Below are positions 1-13,000 of a DNA stretch of 64,000 bases, piece after piece. Position numbers and translations under genes: made by a program. The stretch comes from Sclerotinia nivalis (taxonomy: Eukaryota > Ascomycota > Leotiomycetes > Helotiales > Sclerotiniaceae). Position 1 is the first letter of the stretch, and each line of letters starts with the position of its first letter. The notes below the pieces were generated by a model. The model was not told where the DNA came from. It was given only the letters and a program-made list of their open reading frames with translations, and made no database searches. The stretch is from contig JAPEIS010000011.1 in the NCBI GenBank assembly GCA_029531795.1, positions 806,001 to 870,000 on the forward strand, in the 5' to 3' direction.

Positions 1-86
1 CCCGGAAAGGTTGTTCATATCGCGAGTTTTGTGAAGAATTAGGAGATCAGACAGGCGAATACAAGGAATTCACCAAAAATATAACA

Positions 87-1150
87 ATGCGCCCTCCACG
101 TTTTCTAGGCGCCATCGCTACAACATTAATTCTCCTTACCTCATTCGCACACGCCTCGCCGCGACCTAATGAAGAACCGGCAGAATCGGTAGAAGGAAGA
201 GATGGCAATACCGGACAACATGATACGAAATATTTCCACGAGCCAGGAGGAGATGATTCATTAGGACATTACGACATACGATATTTCCAAGGAAACCCAG
301 TTACCTATGAAGAAAAACAAGATTCCCTTCGATTTCTGATCAAATCCTATTTAACCACTTTCCGCGAGCGCAATATTGAGACGTGGATTGCGCATGGAAC
401 GTTACTGGGTTGGTGGTGGAACGGCAAGATTATGCCATGGGATTGGGATTTGGATACGCAAGTTTCGGCTGCGACTTTGGCGTGGTTGGGCGAAAATATG
501 AATATGACGATGCATAACTATACCGGACGAGGCGATGATGGATCTTCCGTCGCTCGAGAATATCTTCTCGATATCAATCCGAATCATGTTGAGAGAGTGA
601 GAGGAGATGGTATGAATGTTATTGATGCGCGTTGGATCGATGTGAGGAATGGGTTATTTATTGATATTACGGGACTTGCGGAAGTAAGCCCTAGTACGCA
701 GCCGGGAATTTGGAGCTGTAAGAATTATCATCGTTATAGGACGAGAGATATTTATCCATTGAGGGAGACGGAGTTTGAGGGGGTACCGGCATTGGTGCCG
801 TATAGTTTTGATAGGGTGCTTACGGATGAGTATAGTCCGAGGGCGCTGACGAAAACGTTACATGAGGGGTATGTTTTTTCTTCTTATTTATTAATTCACT
901 CTCCTTTTCCCCCTTTTCTCTTTCATCCCATCTCTTCCTAATCATTACCAAGATCAAAATAAATATAAACTAACACCCTCACAGCCATAGATGGAACCCC
1001 GAACAAAAAGAATGGATTCCCGAAACTCCTATCGGTATATACGATAAACGTCAAGAAACCCAAGATCAAGCTCATCCACACATGCCTCGAAGTATCCAAT
1101 CAGATGGTAACCAAAAAGCCGGATTGAGAAATCTTTTGAACGTTTTATGA
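87..1150 (+). CDS. Secreted LicD-domain (fukutin-type nucleotidyltransferase fold) protein
   Basis: Two exons, 87..868 and 985..1150, give 315 residues; the intron (GTATGT...CACAG, 116 nt) keeps frame. Residues 1-24 form a signal peptide (short basic start, then a hydrophobic stretch ending in AHA), which supports this ATG. Residues 103-125 carry the LicD signature: a GTLLGWWW core followed by the acidic motif WDWDLD, the expected metal/nucleotide-binding aspartates. A preceding HEPGG...LGHYD-type segment (about 51-65) is common in fungal members. Known for the family: LicD/FKTN proteins transfer phosphocholine or phospho-sugars to surface glycans. Inference: this one acts in the secretory pathway or at the cell surface on a glycan; the substrate is not visible. 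The C-terminal exon is hydrophilic. A single-domain annotation is safe, the exact reaction is not. Confidence 0.85.
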
Positions 1151-3769
1151 TTCTGAACTATTAATTCTATTCGTGAGAATTGATTGAAGATATTTGGAAA
1201 TCGCAAGAAGGAGGAAAATCAAGAATGGGAGTTCAGTGAAAATTCCCGAGGATTGAGACTAAGGAGTAAGGAGGAGGAATGCAGATGAGGAAATGATACC
1301 CTTGAACATAAAGCATGAAGCGAGCGAGCGAGCGAGTACGATGGCATTGGCATTGGCATTGGAATTTTCGAAATGTACGAGTACGTGCAAGGAATACAAG
1401 CACAGCACTTAATAGACGTATCAAATTAAGATTCGTCGTTTCTTTTTAGCGGAGGGGGTTTTTTGGTTGGTTGTATATATTGAATTGGGATGGTTGGGAG
1501 GGAGTCATACATGCGGAGATGAGGGAGCTGGTGAATTAAATCCCGGGCTCTTGTGTATACTTGGTATATGCTTTCTTGATATCTATATTGTCTCTTTGAA
1601 TGAGATGGGATGGTTTTAGCTGGGTTAGAACCATGGATGGACTGGATAGGGTAAACGGAAAGGAGACGGGAGATAGGATGAGGAGTAAGATCTAAAGTCA
1701 AGGCTCCGTATAGCTTAGCCTAATAGCTGGGAATGTATCGAGAGACACAAGATAATTCAGTCAAAAGTAGATCGGGATACTGGAGACTGGGTATACTGTG
1801 TATAGAGGGAGGAATCAGGAGAGATGGTTAGAACCACACTGTGAATAACGAGTGAATCGTAGATGACGTGTGCTGGAGATGGATAGTTATATTATACTAT
1901 ATATATATATAGGATTATACTCGAGTATCCAATTGAGTGAAGTGAAGCGAATTATAGTAGATTATTTCAGATGAGATTAGATCAGATTAGATGAAGCAAT
2001 CCTGTTAAGAGGTTATTTTTTCTCTTTTTCCCGCTTTGTGATATAATACGGATGGTGTAGGGGTTTATTGTATATTATATATACGGACAGCGGATATTAG
2101 ATATCAAACGTTGAATATTAAATAATACAAACAACATTACATAAATTTAGAATCTATATGCTTCATCTACCAGTACCTAGGTATCTACCTAGTATTCATC
2201 TCATCCATCCCATCCCACCTCAAATAACCTCGCTAAAACTACTCTCTCTTCTTTACAAAAAAAAAGAAGGATTTTATTCCATACCACATCCACACCCATC
2301 TACATCACCATACCACCTATCCACACCCCATCAATATATATACATATCTAGATATCTACCTTGGTATCTAAATAAACAAATCACACTTTAATAATTCAAT
2401 ATATCTATCTATATCTAATATCTATACCCAAAAGAGATATTGAATAATTCTATTCGATTCTATTCGATCAGTTCAGATTGTTAAATGAATTAATGGTTAT
2501 CTATTGTTAAGATATCTATTTATTTGTTTGATATTGGTGTTGATATATGTTATTTTGTGATATTTTGTGGATGGTGAGTAGGTGTTTGGGGGGTTATTTG
2601 ATGGGGATTGGGGATTGATTTTTTTTGGGAATTGGGAGTTGGGGATGGGAGGCGGGGTTGTTTTGTGTGTGATAGGTGGTAGGTAGGCAGATAGATAGGT
2701 AGGTAGAATGTGTATTCGTTGATATTCATAGGGTTATTATGTAGATCCACAAGACAAGAGGATCTAACTATTATGATCGATTTGCTGTCTAGACTCTGAA
2801 GCCGATTGATGGCCTCCTATGTTTATGGTGTGCTGCTAATTAGTATGTTTGATGGGTGGGTGGATATGAGATAGTAAGAGATTTTGGGGTGTGGTATAGG
2901 TAGTTGCATGGGTGAAGGCGGGAGGACTTGTGGATGATAGGATGGAGGGTGATAGGGTGGTAGGGTTGTGGAATGGCAGGGCTTGTGAATGGTAGGGTGG
3001 TGGGATGGTAGAGATGCTAATAAGGTATAGAGATATCAGGATGGTAGGGTGTAGTGAAGGAGTTTCGGATGCAGTGAGGGAGGCTTTGAGGGGATTGAGA
3101 AAATGGATGGAAGGGGGTTAGAAGGTTCGATGGAAGAGAGAATGGAAGAGAGAATGGAAGAGGAGGATTAGGGTTGATAAGTGATTGATGTTAGGATTGT
3201 AGGATGTAGTCAGGGATTGAAAGATTGGGCGGAAGAGATGGAGGGAAGAGGAGAGGAAAATTATATTGTAGTGTGAGGAATAGGATAGGAGATGGGAAAA
3301 CAAAACGGGATGGAAAGATATGATATGGAGTGCAGGATTGATAGCGGGAGAAGAATGGGAAAGGAGAGAGTGAAGAGTGAATGTAGAAAGAGATGACGAG
3401 ATGAAAATCCAATATACCAGTGATGTAATGAAGTTAATGACGTTCTTAAAATTGCCAAAGTAATTCTCAATTGTAAATACGCCGCTGTACATTACTCCTT
3501 CCAACTTGAATGTAATGTATACTCAAATTACTAACACTTTGCTCCGACCTATGCCAAACAACCGAATCCATTCCATCCTCAAATATTGCATATCAGATTC
3601 ACATGATCTCCAGCAGCCATGAATATCACAAGCTGATCATATTGCTGTACTCCTTGCCTATGGTTCCCCAAGTGTTGTAAATATAAACGGTCTAGTTTCA
3701 TTCTATTGCTTCGTAGATGATGTGTATCCCCATTTTCCCTTTTGTATTTTGCTACGCAAGATGGATATA
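1151..3769. other. Repeat-rich intergenic spacer, 2.6 kb
   Basis: No convincing gene on either strand. It holds simple repeats: (CGAG)n at about 1321-1336, (CATTGG)n at about 1343-1362, TATA runs near 1898-1912, and a long G/A-rich stretch on the plus strand from about 2880 to 3400. Open frames here lack an ATG or are products of the skewed base composition. Confidence 0.6.
2925..3130. repeat. Degenerate G-rich minisatellite
   Basis: Irregular copies of units such as GGATGGTAGGGTG, GTGATAGGGTGG and GAATGGTAGGGTGG follow each other on the plus strand with very few cytosines. Unit length varies around 12-20 nt. This is strand-asymmetric satellite-like DNA; no function is visible. Confidence 0.55.
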
Positions 3770-4448
3770 TCAAAGCCTGATATACACATCCACACATTCC
3801 AACCTCCATTCCCTCTTCCCTAATAAATTCCTCAACCACTCAACTCCAATACCCGTCCACTCCCTACTCGCCAAATTATTCTTCGCATCTTCTAGTGCCG
3901 TACCTGCTAATGCTATTGCAGTTTTATTGAAGGCGCCAGCGTACATTAGAACATTGTCTATGATTTCATTTGAGAGGGCTGTTTGGTTGTTTATCTCGGA
4001 AAGAGAATAGGATGAGGAGCGTGGTTGAAACCAGTTACTGCTGAAGTCGAAGAAACAGTGGTCGGCCCAGTGACAGGAAGAGGCGAAGAGGATGAGGAGA
4101 AGAATTGAACAGTATACGCAGGGTCGGTTGAGGAAGTAAGTGCAGATGAAGAAGAGGAAGATGAAGATTGGAGAGGCGTTGGTGGGGATGAAGAGGAGAG
4201 GGAGCCAACTATTGGGAGAGAGAATTAGTTGTGTTATCAAGATATCCATTTCCTCCGTGTTGATATTGTACTGATCAATCTGCAATATTCTGAGGTCGAA
4301 ATGACCCAAATGGAATTGGATGGAACGTATGACTTACCTTCGAAGACAAAACATTTCGCTGGACTCTTAAAATTCGTTGCAAAATCTGCAATAATTGGGA
4401 CCAAAGGTCGTTGTAGTGTCGAATTATGCGGTCATCCGTTGATGGCAT
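3770..4448 (-). CDS. Possible small two-exon membrane protein (unknown)
   Basis: Not a recognised family. Reading the minus strand from the ATG at 4448, exon 1 (4448..4338, 37 codons) ends in a perfect GTAAGT donor. The acceptor is TTGCAG at 4280. Exon 2 (4279..3770) continues in phase to TGA, giving 206 residues and a 58-nt intron typical of this genome. The N-terminus is an amphipathic, Leu/Arg-rich helix (residues 7-33). Two hydrophobic segments follow (about 62-86 and 91-106), then a Cys/Trp-rich stretch and a normal-looking helical C-terminus (about 135-200). The hydrophobic part lies opposite a purine-rich plus strand, so it could be a composition artefact. The exact splice consensus and the well-mixed C-terminal half argue for a gene. 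It is divergent from the decapping gene downstream. Confidence 0.42.
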
Positions 4449-5253
4449 GCAATGGCCCTTCGAATATGCAAACAGAATATGATAAAGAATCAAAGTATGT
4501 ACCAAGGATGTACTTTTCGGAATAGGCGGTCGACAGAGAGAAAGGCAGGGTGCTTTTCCTTTTTATGCTGTGTGATATAAAAAGGAAGATTTGCTTGTAG
4601 TAATTGGAAATATAACTATGGTAATATCTTTTGATTTCTTTGTATTTGAAATTGTTTAGGTTTTGATGCTGGTATCAATAGTACAAGATCTCGTCGCGAT
4701 AAAATGAAATGGACCTAACGTTCAGCCAAGCGTTTATGTTGGCGAATGATTTTTAAGAATATTTGCGTCTACTATCCAATCACATGATCTGAATTTAAAT
4801 CTTTGGAGAAAAGTCCAAGCTTCATTACGCGCTTAACTCTTTACCTCACAAATTGAAAATCAGCTCGTATCCAATCCTGCTTTCTGCCTCTTCCCTCTTC
4901 CATCTTCCCTCTTCACCTTTATCAAACAAACTCTACATACCTCTACCCATCCTTTAACCTTGTATCTTCACTTAACCTTCTTCCATAAATTCCAAACAAA
5001 CTCTTCATTTCGTACTTCATATTTGAAGCTGCCAATATCTTTGTTATTGAGGACAGTTTCTGCCTTGTATTTGTTTACAAGATTAAAGAGCTGTTGTCGA
5101 TCGCTGGAAAAAGTTATCGGTTATCTTCTTTTCATCTTCTTTCTTCAACAATTCCTTTCGTTACATACTCAAAAGTTTCTTCTCGATTTTGATTGATTCA
5201 ATTTAATTTTCATTCAAAATATTTCGCCTTGAGTGCGCTTCATCTTTGTCAAA
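4449..5253. promoter_or_regulatory. Upstream region / 5'UTR of the EDC4-like gene
   Basis: 805 bp without a supported gene. From about 4870 the plus strand becomes CT-rich (CTTCC, TCTTC runs), as is usual around fungal transcription starts and 5' leaders. It would be a shared divergent promoter if the minus-strand gene at 3770-4448 is real. Confidence 0.4.
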
Positions 5254-8200
5254 ATGTCTGGATATCCGACAGGTTCTGGTGGTAATGATGGCCGTGGTTT
5301 GGATTCTCTCTTTGCTCAGCTTCGACAACAACAGCAAAATCAATCTGCTGCTCCTGTTCATTTAGAGCCAAGTTATAATTATTACAACAATAACAATAAC
5401 AACAACGGCTTCTTTGGTCAAAATCAACAATTGCCTGTCCATTATCAACAACCCTCTGTTTCTTCGCCACTTCCTACCCCTCCTATACATGGTCAACAGT
5501 ATCATCATAATTCTGCTATGATGAGTCCTGTCGATACTCCACACGCAGAACCTCCTCGCCTTGCCAATCCAGTTGGTACCGCATCGGGCGATAATCGTAC
5601 TTCAAGTTTACTCAATCTGCTGAAGTTCAGTCAACCTTCTGCTAGTAAGCCAAATAACCAAGCAGCACCGATCGGTACACCACTGCCTCCATCCCGCGAT
5701 TCGTCCATGAACTTTGGTGGAAACTCCGATGTTCTTGGTCAAGTCAGCGCTGGTAATCGTGGTGGTCAAGATCTTCTTGCTGCACTCATGGGAGGAGCAC
5801 AACAAAAGCCAGTTTCGATGCCGCAGATGACTCAAGCAAGCCCGCAGTTCGCCAGTGCTTCTCAACCGCAGTCGAGCTCCAGCTTTGCAGCTGCCATCTC
5901 TCCACCTGCCGATACACAGGCTTATCTTCTTCGTCTTCTAAATCAGCCAAAGCCACCTCAAACTGGCGACGAATCACCGCATTTGAATACTGAGAAGGTA
6001 TTGACGCCTCCCAGTAAAGCCAGTTCTTTGGATGAGGTTGGTGATTTGGCACAAACCTTGGAGGATACCAAGATTGATATGGATATGAGTATGATGGGTT
6101 CTGCAGCTTTTGAGGGCAAGATTGAAAGGTCCCTTGGCAAGGAAAATACACGAGATGTTACTCCTCAGCCGAGAAACAATCAAGGCTTGTTTACCTATGT
6201 TAATCCTTTCGACGAATTGGCAGCATCTTCTCCACGCAATCGTACCCCAAAGGCAACCACAGCTGGTCCATCAAATCCAAATACCTCTGCACCTGCGTTC
6301 CAGATCTTGAAACGACAAGATTCAACTGATAACAAGCGCAAGATGGATGAGAGAAGCAACGTTGATAGTCCTGCTCAGGTATTTTCTAAGCGTAAGCTTG
6401 GATCTCCTGCTGTATCTTCCGGACCTCCTACACCACTTCCTGATGGACGTACTCAACTAGAGGCTTTGATTGGCATCGGTGCTCCAAGTCCAGCCGCCAA
6501 TGGCAAAGGCAAGGAGACTGTTAGTCATGCACTTGAAGAGGTTGGTGATACTGTTGATCAAGAGGTTCAAGAAGCTTTAGCTCGTGCCGAACAAGAGGCA
6601 ACTAATGCCGAAATTGAGAAGGACTTACGCAACATGCTCGCTGCCAAAACAGAATCACAGTTCGAGGATCGTGCACAGGTCGCTGCTACAGCTATCAAGA
6701 AGGTGCTTGACAAGGACGAAACCGTCCTTGATGATTTGCCCACTCCAGTTGCTGATGAAGTCAAAGAAATTATTGATGACGCTGCACAGGGTCACATTGC
6801 AGATAGCTGGGAGAGTGCAGATGCTGAGGATGCTCCGCCCACGAACGACGAAACTGTCATTAAAGTTTTCAATTTTCCTATGAAACCATGGACTTCTATC
6901 ACTATCAAAAATAGCGAAGAAGGTCGTCCTATTTTCCGTGACGAAGTCATCGTAGATATTGCTCGTCTCAAGAAAGAATTCGACCAAATCGATCGTACTC
7001 TAGTCACTGCATCTTCAAATTTTATTGTTTATGGCATGTCAAAGAATGGAGGCATTCGTATCATCAGACAGGCTGATGGCAAGGATTCTCGTCTTTTCAC
7101 CGAGACACATGATCGTATCTTCAATGTATCGACATCTAGTGCTCCAGCGGATCTCAAGGATACTATCATTGGGACAGGTATTAGTGGTACTGTTTACTGG
7201 GCTGTTGTTAAGGACGGAGAAGGAGATTTCATTGAGGAAAACCATCCTGAAATGCATGGTTTTGCTCTTCCTCCTATTCAAACTCCAGACAATGAGTTAG
7301 CAGGCGGTGTTCTTAAGACCAGAGCTAGAAAGAGCTCCAATCACCCCGAATTCTTTGCTGTAGGACGCGGAAAATCTATCCAAATCATCTATCCATCTGT
7401 TATCATGAAGAACTCTTTCCTGAAAAATGGAAAAGAGCGCATCGTTGATACAGATCGTTACCTCGCTCACCGATCTCTCAAGATCAATACCGGCAAGGCG
7501 GGCAAAGACTTCACTTTTAGTGAGGACGATACAACTATTGTTTCACTTGACAAGGCTGGACGAGTCAAATTCTGGGATGTTCGTCCCCTTACACAGATTC
7601 CAGAGGATGAGCTTCATCAAAAGGCACCTCCCGTTGAGATCAAAGAGCCACTTACGACTCTCATCACGACTCCAGCAACCGAAAAATCATGGCCCACTTC
7701 GGTCTTGTTTGTTGATAAGCTTCGCCCTTATCAAAAAGGTGGTCCACTGCGATACATGATTGTTGGTATGAAGCAAAATCATACTTTACAATTGTGGGAT
7801 CTTGCTTTGGGAAAACCTGTTCAGGAAGTTCACTTGCCTCATAGCAAAGAATCGGATGCTGTTTGTAGCGTATTGTACCACCCTGCAACTGGGGTTATTG
7901 TGGTCGGACACCCTACACGAAATTCGATTTATTTCCTCCACCTTTCTGCACCTAAATACAACCTTCCACGCACTGTCACCCAAGCAGAATATGTCGAGAG
8001 GCTTGCAAACAACGACTCAAGTGTTTCCAAACCAGAATCTACTGCTGTTGTTAGTGGCATGAGAGAATATTCATTCGCTAGCAAAGGCAATCTTCGAAGC
8101 TTGGACATTTTACAAAATCCTGCTGCCCCACCTACTCGTGGAGAACCAATTACTCTGTTTGAGTTGTATGCTATGCATTCGAAGGGCGTTACTTGCCTTA

Positions 8201-10081
8201 ACATCAAGCAAGCTGATCTAGGTTGGGACGCCAACAATAAGTGCATCTCTGCAGTTGTGGCAGATAGAGTTGGTGCTGTTACTATTGATACGTTGAAGGA
8301 AATCAACACCGCACCACCTGCAACACCATCGGAATCAAGTGAACCAGCACCTGAGCCTTCACTTGCACCGGCTCCTACTCCTACTCGCATCATACAACGC
8401 CCAGCTGCCAAGGAGAATATTCCTAAGGAAACAAAGAAGGCTGTGCAGCCAGAGACACCTTCAGTACCCAAAGCTGAGGATAAGGCTGAAAAGAAGGAAG
8501 TTCCGGCCGCACTTGCCAATGGTGGTTTAGCCGGCGCTAGTGGAACTGAAAATAAGGCTGAGAAGAAGAAGCGACGAAAGGCCAACTCATCTTCTGAATC
8601 TGCAGTAAATTCTTCTCAACCCAAAAACGTCGCAACAGACAATACTTCAGCACCAAGAAACGGCAGTGCTTCTCGCGCCAACATGAATACCATTCCAGAT
8701 GTCGGTAGCTCTTCAAGCTCCTCAACAACTGGCTTGACGGAAGAAGTTCTTAAGGATATTGAAGGTCGCGTTTCTGGAGAAGTCAAAAAATTGCTCAACG
8801 ATTCTTTCGATAATTTGGATCAAAGAATTAAGGATGACAGACGTACTCAAAATGCTGTCAATGATGCGAAACAAGATGCTGTCCTTCGTCTCGTATCTAG
8901 CACTCTTACTGGTAACTTGGAAGAGTCATTGAAGCGCATCGTCAATGGAGCTTTAGAAAACTCTATTGTTCCCGCCATCGAAAATATCACCTTAAAGACC
9001 ATCGATCAACGAGTTTCTCCAGCTCTTGCCAATCACTTGAACCAAAGCTTACCAAAAGAACTGCAAAAGATTCTTCCAGATGCTGTCAACAAGGTTATGC
9101 AGCAACCTCAGCTTTTGAAGTTGATGTCAGAAACCTTGGCAAAGAGTGTTTCATTTCCCTTCGAAGAGCAATTTGCTACTCTTTTGAACAACAGCATCAC
9201 CCCTGCTTTTACCCAGTTGGCTGTCAATACTTCTCAACGAGTCGCAGCTGATGTTCATCGCCAAGCTCAAGAACAGATCGGTAACATTGAACGTCAACGT
9301 CATGCCGACAGCCTCAAGATCGAACAATTGACTCAACTTGTCACTGGGTTGACAGAGACTATTTCATCCATGGCCGCTGCCCAATCTGAGTTTCAAGCTC
9401 AATTTTTGCGTGTCCAGCAGAGGGATAGACAAGCATCGTCTTCTCACCGTGCCAGCCCTGGTTTAGGTCATAACTCCAGCAGACCATCTGTTTCTTCAGC
9501 ACTTGCAGCTCCTGTTGTTGAGGAGAAGTCGCAACAAGAACTAGAGTATGAGGAGATGTTCAAGCATATTCAAGGCCCTATGCAAGAGGGTAGATACGAA
9601 GATGCTGTTGTCCGTTGGTTGCAAACTGGTAGAGAGCAAGAGTTCTTCGCAAGATACTTCTGCAGGTTCTCTCCGAAGTTCATCACTGAACTTAGCCCAC
9701 TTTTGCTCCTCAGCCTTGGCGCTATCATCACCATTGAGTTGACTGATGATCTTATGAATCAACGTCTTGCATGGACTGAAACCATCTTGAACTCCTTCCA
9801 GATCAAGATGGTCAGTGGATATCTTGTAAGTTTTGTGCATTTCTATTATATTTACTGTATACTAATATTATCTGCAGGAGGATCAGGTCGCCGATCTCGT
9901 TCCCAAGATTATGAATATCTATATTCAACGCCTCGAACATCTCTTCATGCGCATCACCAATGTTGCTCCTTCCGATCCTCTCCTCAAGCAACTTTCTAAC
10001 ATGGTTGCCACTGCCAACCGCATTCTTGAGCTCTATCGTGAGCGACCATCCCCCCGCCATTTGGCCGGCTTTTCTCAATGA
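5254..10081 (+). CDS. EDC4: EDC4/Ge-1 (Pdc1)-type mRNA decapping scaffold
   Basis: Exons 5254..9825 and 9878..10081 (52-nt intron, GTAAGT...CTGCAG) give 1,591 residues. The true start is the ATG at 5254; the frame runs open a little further upstream without ATG. Order: a disordered Q/N-rich N-terminus with an Asn run at about 45-51; short Leu-rich motifs at 14-23, 117-125, 173-180 and 224-234; charged helices (about 430-530); a WD40-type beta-propeller (about 531-1015); a low-complexity P/A/K/S linker; and a long helical C-terminal region (about 1163-1591). The C-terminal region ends in the conserved EDC4 tail (EGRYEDAVVRWLQTG core). Known for the family: it brings the decapping enzyme Dcp1/Dcp2 and Edc3 together in P-bodies for 5'-3' mRNA decay. 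The Leu-rich motifs resemble the helical leucine-rich motifs that Edc3 LSm domains bind (inference). The terminal exon is short and conserved. Confidence 0.88.
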
Positions 10082-13000
10082 GAGCGTCCGCGGTATCACG
10101 AATAATAATATTATACACACTCCGGATATCTTTTTGTTTGGCCACTTGCAAAGATCTCACTTCAGCGTCTACACCAACTTTCCCCCTTGAGCAATTTCTA
10201 GTTCTCTAGTATGCTTATTACTATGTCAAATATTGAACACTGTTGCAGCCTTTTCGTCATTGAGCATTGGCTCTTGAGATACTGGAATGTTCTCAGCCTT
10301 GTTATCAATCTCTCAATCTGCGAATCCTCCGGCTTATGTTCATACAACATTTTTCATAACATTCCTTTCTTTACTTTCTTTAAATTATTTTTTGTGCCAA
10401 TATCAACGAAAAAATCGCGCTTCTGCGTATGTCTTTTACTACCTACATTTTCTGGCGCATGAGCGACATACAAAACTCTATCTGGTTATAAAAATCTCAT
10501 GCTTTGGTCGGTGGGGAGCTATGGGTTGGCTTGGGTCGCTGGATATGATTCTCTAATGGCTGTTCTGATCTTACGATATGATACCATTTGGAGATTTTAT
10601 GGGGCTTTCTTTTCTTTCCTGAATAAAATCGAATGTGAATGTGCATGGGGGAGGAAAATCGACGATAATTATGGAATGGATGAATGGATGGATGAATTTT
10701 CATGCGACCCTGGCTTACCTACGCCTGATTTGGCTTGATCTTTGATTAAATTTGAAGATATTGCGAGATATACCCTTAACGGCCTTGAATGGAATGATTG
10801 TGGTGGAGCTTTATTTGTGTGTAATCTAGACTCGGAGAGCTTCTTTGAAGGCTTCGACCAAAGATATGATCATTAGGCTGGTGAATAATATTCATTTGCA
10901 TTTATTTATGTGTGAACTTGAGTTTCGATGTGAATGAATAGTATCGCGTCACGTAACTTGTTCAGCATTAACTGTGGCAGTGAGTGATGTGGAGATACGT
11001 ACAGTAAAGAATGATGGAGAGGGTGTTGAGTGAATAAGATGGGTGAGGTATGTAAATGTACTGCATTACAGTACAAAAAACATTCCAAGGCAGCTTAGCC
11101 CCAGGTAATTAAAGCGGTCAATTTACTCGATACCACCTAGGGAGTAAAGACTGAAGAGATATATTATTATATTATAGCTCCAAGTTCATTACCGGTCCAT
11201 GTATCCAGTGAGTGTGAAGTGTGCTTTCTCTCTGTGCTCTTCAATAGTTTGGCACTTCTCGGCTTTTGTTGGATTTGGTAATGTATGTATGTATGTATGT
11301 AATCATTTGAGTAGAGTAGATGAATAGATATCGAGATATTTGTTGATGGTTTGAGATACTTATGATGGGTGGTTTATATAGTTTATATAGTTCAAATTTT
11401 GAGATGGTTACTGCTCTATCTAGGGTTTATAGACAGCTAACCTGGGATAGAGAGAGGTATGGGCTTGGAATTGGAATTGGAATTGGGATTTCCAAGGAAG
11501 TTTTTGGATTTTGGACGCTGGTTGATGTATGAGGGAGACTGGATAAAGAAGGCGTTGTATTCTTAGAGGTCAGTGGATAAGTTAGGGACCCGGATTAAAT
11601 ATGGGACGTGAATTATGAAAGTTTTACTTGAGTAGGTTTTGGGTAAGATTGAGGGGTGGAGAGAATTATTCTTGCTAAGCAGTATGTCATTATTCGATAT
11701 ATGTTAATAATGGTATAAATATTTGTCGGTATTTAACCATCAGCTTGTTATATCCTGTTCGAAACTTAAGGAAAGAGGGGATCCGGATTATAGTACTCGT
11801 AGATTAGATCGTATCGAGACTGTGAAATTGGTAAAGTGTCTGTCTGGAGAAGATATTTAGATTTCTACAGATTCATGATATATCTCCTGATGCAAATTCA
11901 TAGGAATTTAATGTGGGTTAAGGAAATCCTGTCACGATCATTTGTTTGCTTACCATGGAAGGGCAGTCTTGGGCTTTGTATATCATCTGCGAAGAACAAG
12001 AATTTCTGTAGGTGGTTTCAACTTCTCTATAGATTACCATTAGGGGGGAATAAGCGCTTATAAAATAACTTTCCCTTAAAAAAGGGTAACATGTTGTACC
12101 ATCTCTTTGAAGAAAAGCTCGCTCTGGAAAGATAACATTCGGAGATGGAACAGAAATTACATAGACCTCTAAGTTAAACTCAATAGATGTGGATAAGATT
12201 TACTAAATTCTCCTCGTTTGTACATGAAGTTAAGTACTGGTATACTTGACTGGGGATCATGATTATTCATGTTAAATTCCACGATTGGGCTAGGCTGTCT
12301 CTGGTATAGGAATGAAATCATCCTACTGTATAGGATAGTCTATACCATTAGCTAATCCAGAGTTTTGATCGACCATCCCATTAAGTTGAGTGGACTGCCC
12401 CGTTGGTAGCTTGGTAGAAACGGTTGGTGTAGCCGTTAGGGTGGATCATATCGAGGATACTATAACTTGTAGTATATTCCCTTGGGAAATTTGAAAAGGA
12501 GACTTTCTCCCAACATATTAGCTATCCCATCCAATTACCTATGTCTCCTCCCCTCCACCGTTAATATCTACCTCCTCGCTAAGCGAACCAAACATGTGTA
12601 TCATCTCGTAGCTGAAAAAGCTTTGGTTACATCGCTCGCAGCCTAAGGATCAGTCAGATTTTAACGGAGTCTTCTATCCGATGGCCGCGACCGATCTAAT
12701 TCATTTATTTTCATCTACTTCGGAGAAATCGATCCGTGATAAATAAAATTGTCACATAATTGAACACCGCAGTCTTGGCATCATGTACAAGAGATTGAAA
12801 GGGGCTTGGGGGTGCTTGTACATGTGGCTTGGTGGAGTATCTAGAGTCTCCTTTTTCCAGGAGAGGAAGTTGGGTGTGTGTCTAAGATGTGGAGAAGGCT
12901 TACTGATTGATAGCATGATGGCGATTGCGAAAAAGGAGAGGGGAAGTTTTTCGCATAAATTTGTAGAAAGCGATGTATACACTTTTTAATTAGTTTATAC

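Noticed and set aside
3118..3504. 128-codon minus-strand frame rich in S, L, F, H
   Set aside because: It lies opposite the G/A-rich satellite; its composition follows directly from the purine skew, two other frames are open in the same place, and there is no domain resemblance.
4229..4525. 98-codon plus-strand frame
   Set aside because: Opposite the better supported minus-strand two-exon gene; no splice or family support.
12783..12989. 68-codon plus-strand frame starting at an ATG
   Set aside because: Short, isolated, with an antisense frame open over nearly the same bases; no signal of coding.
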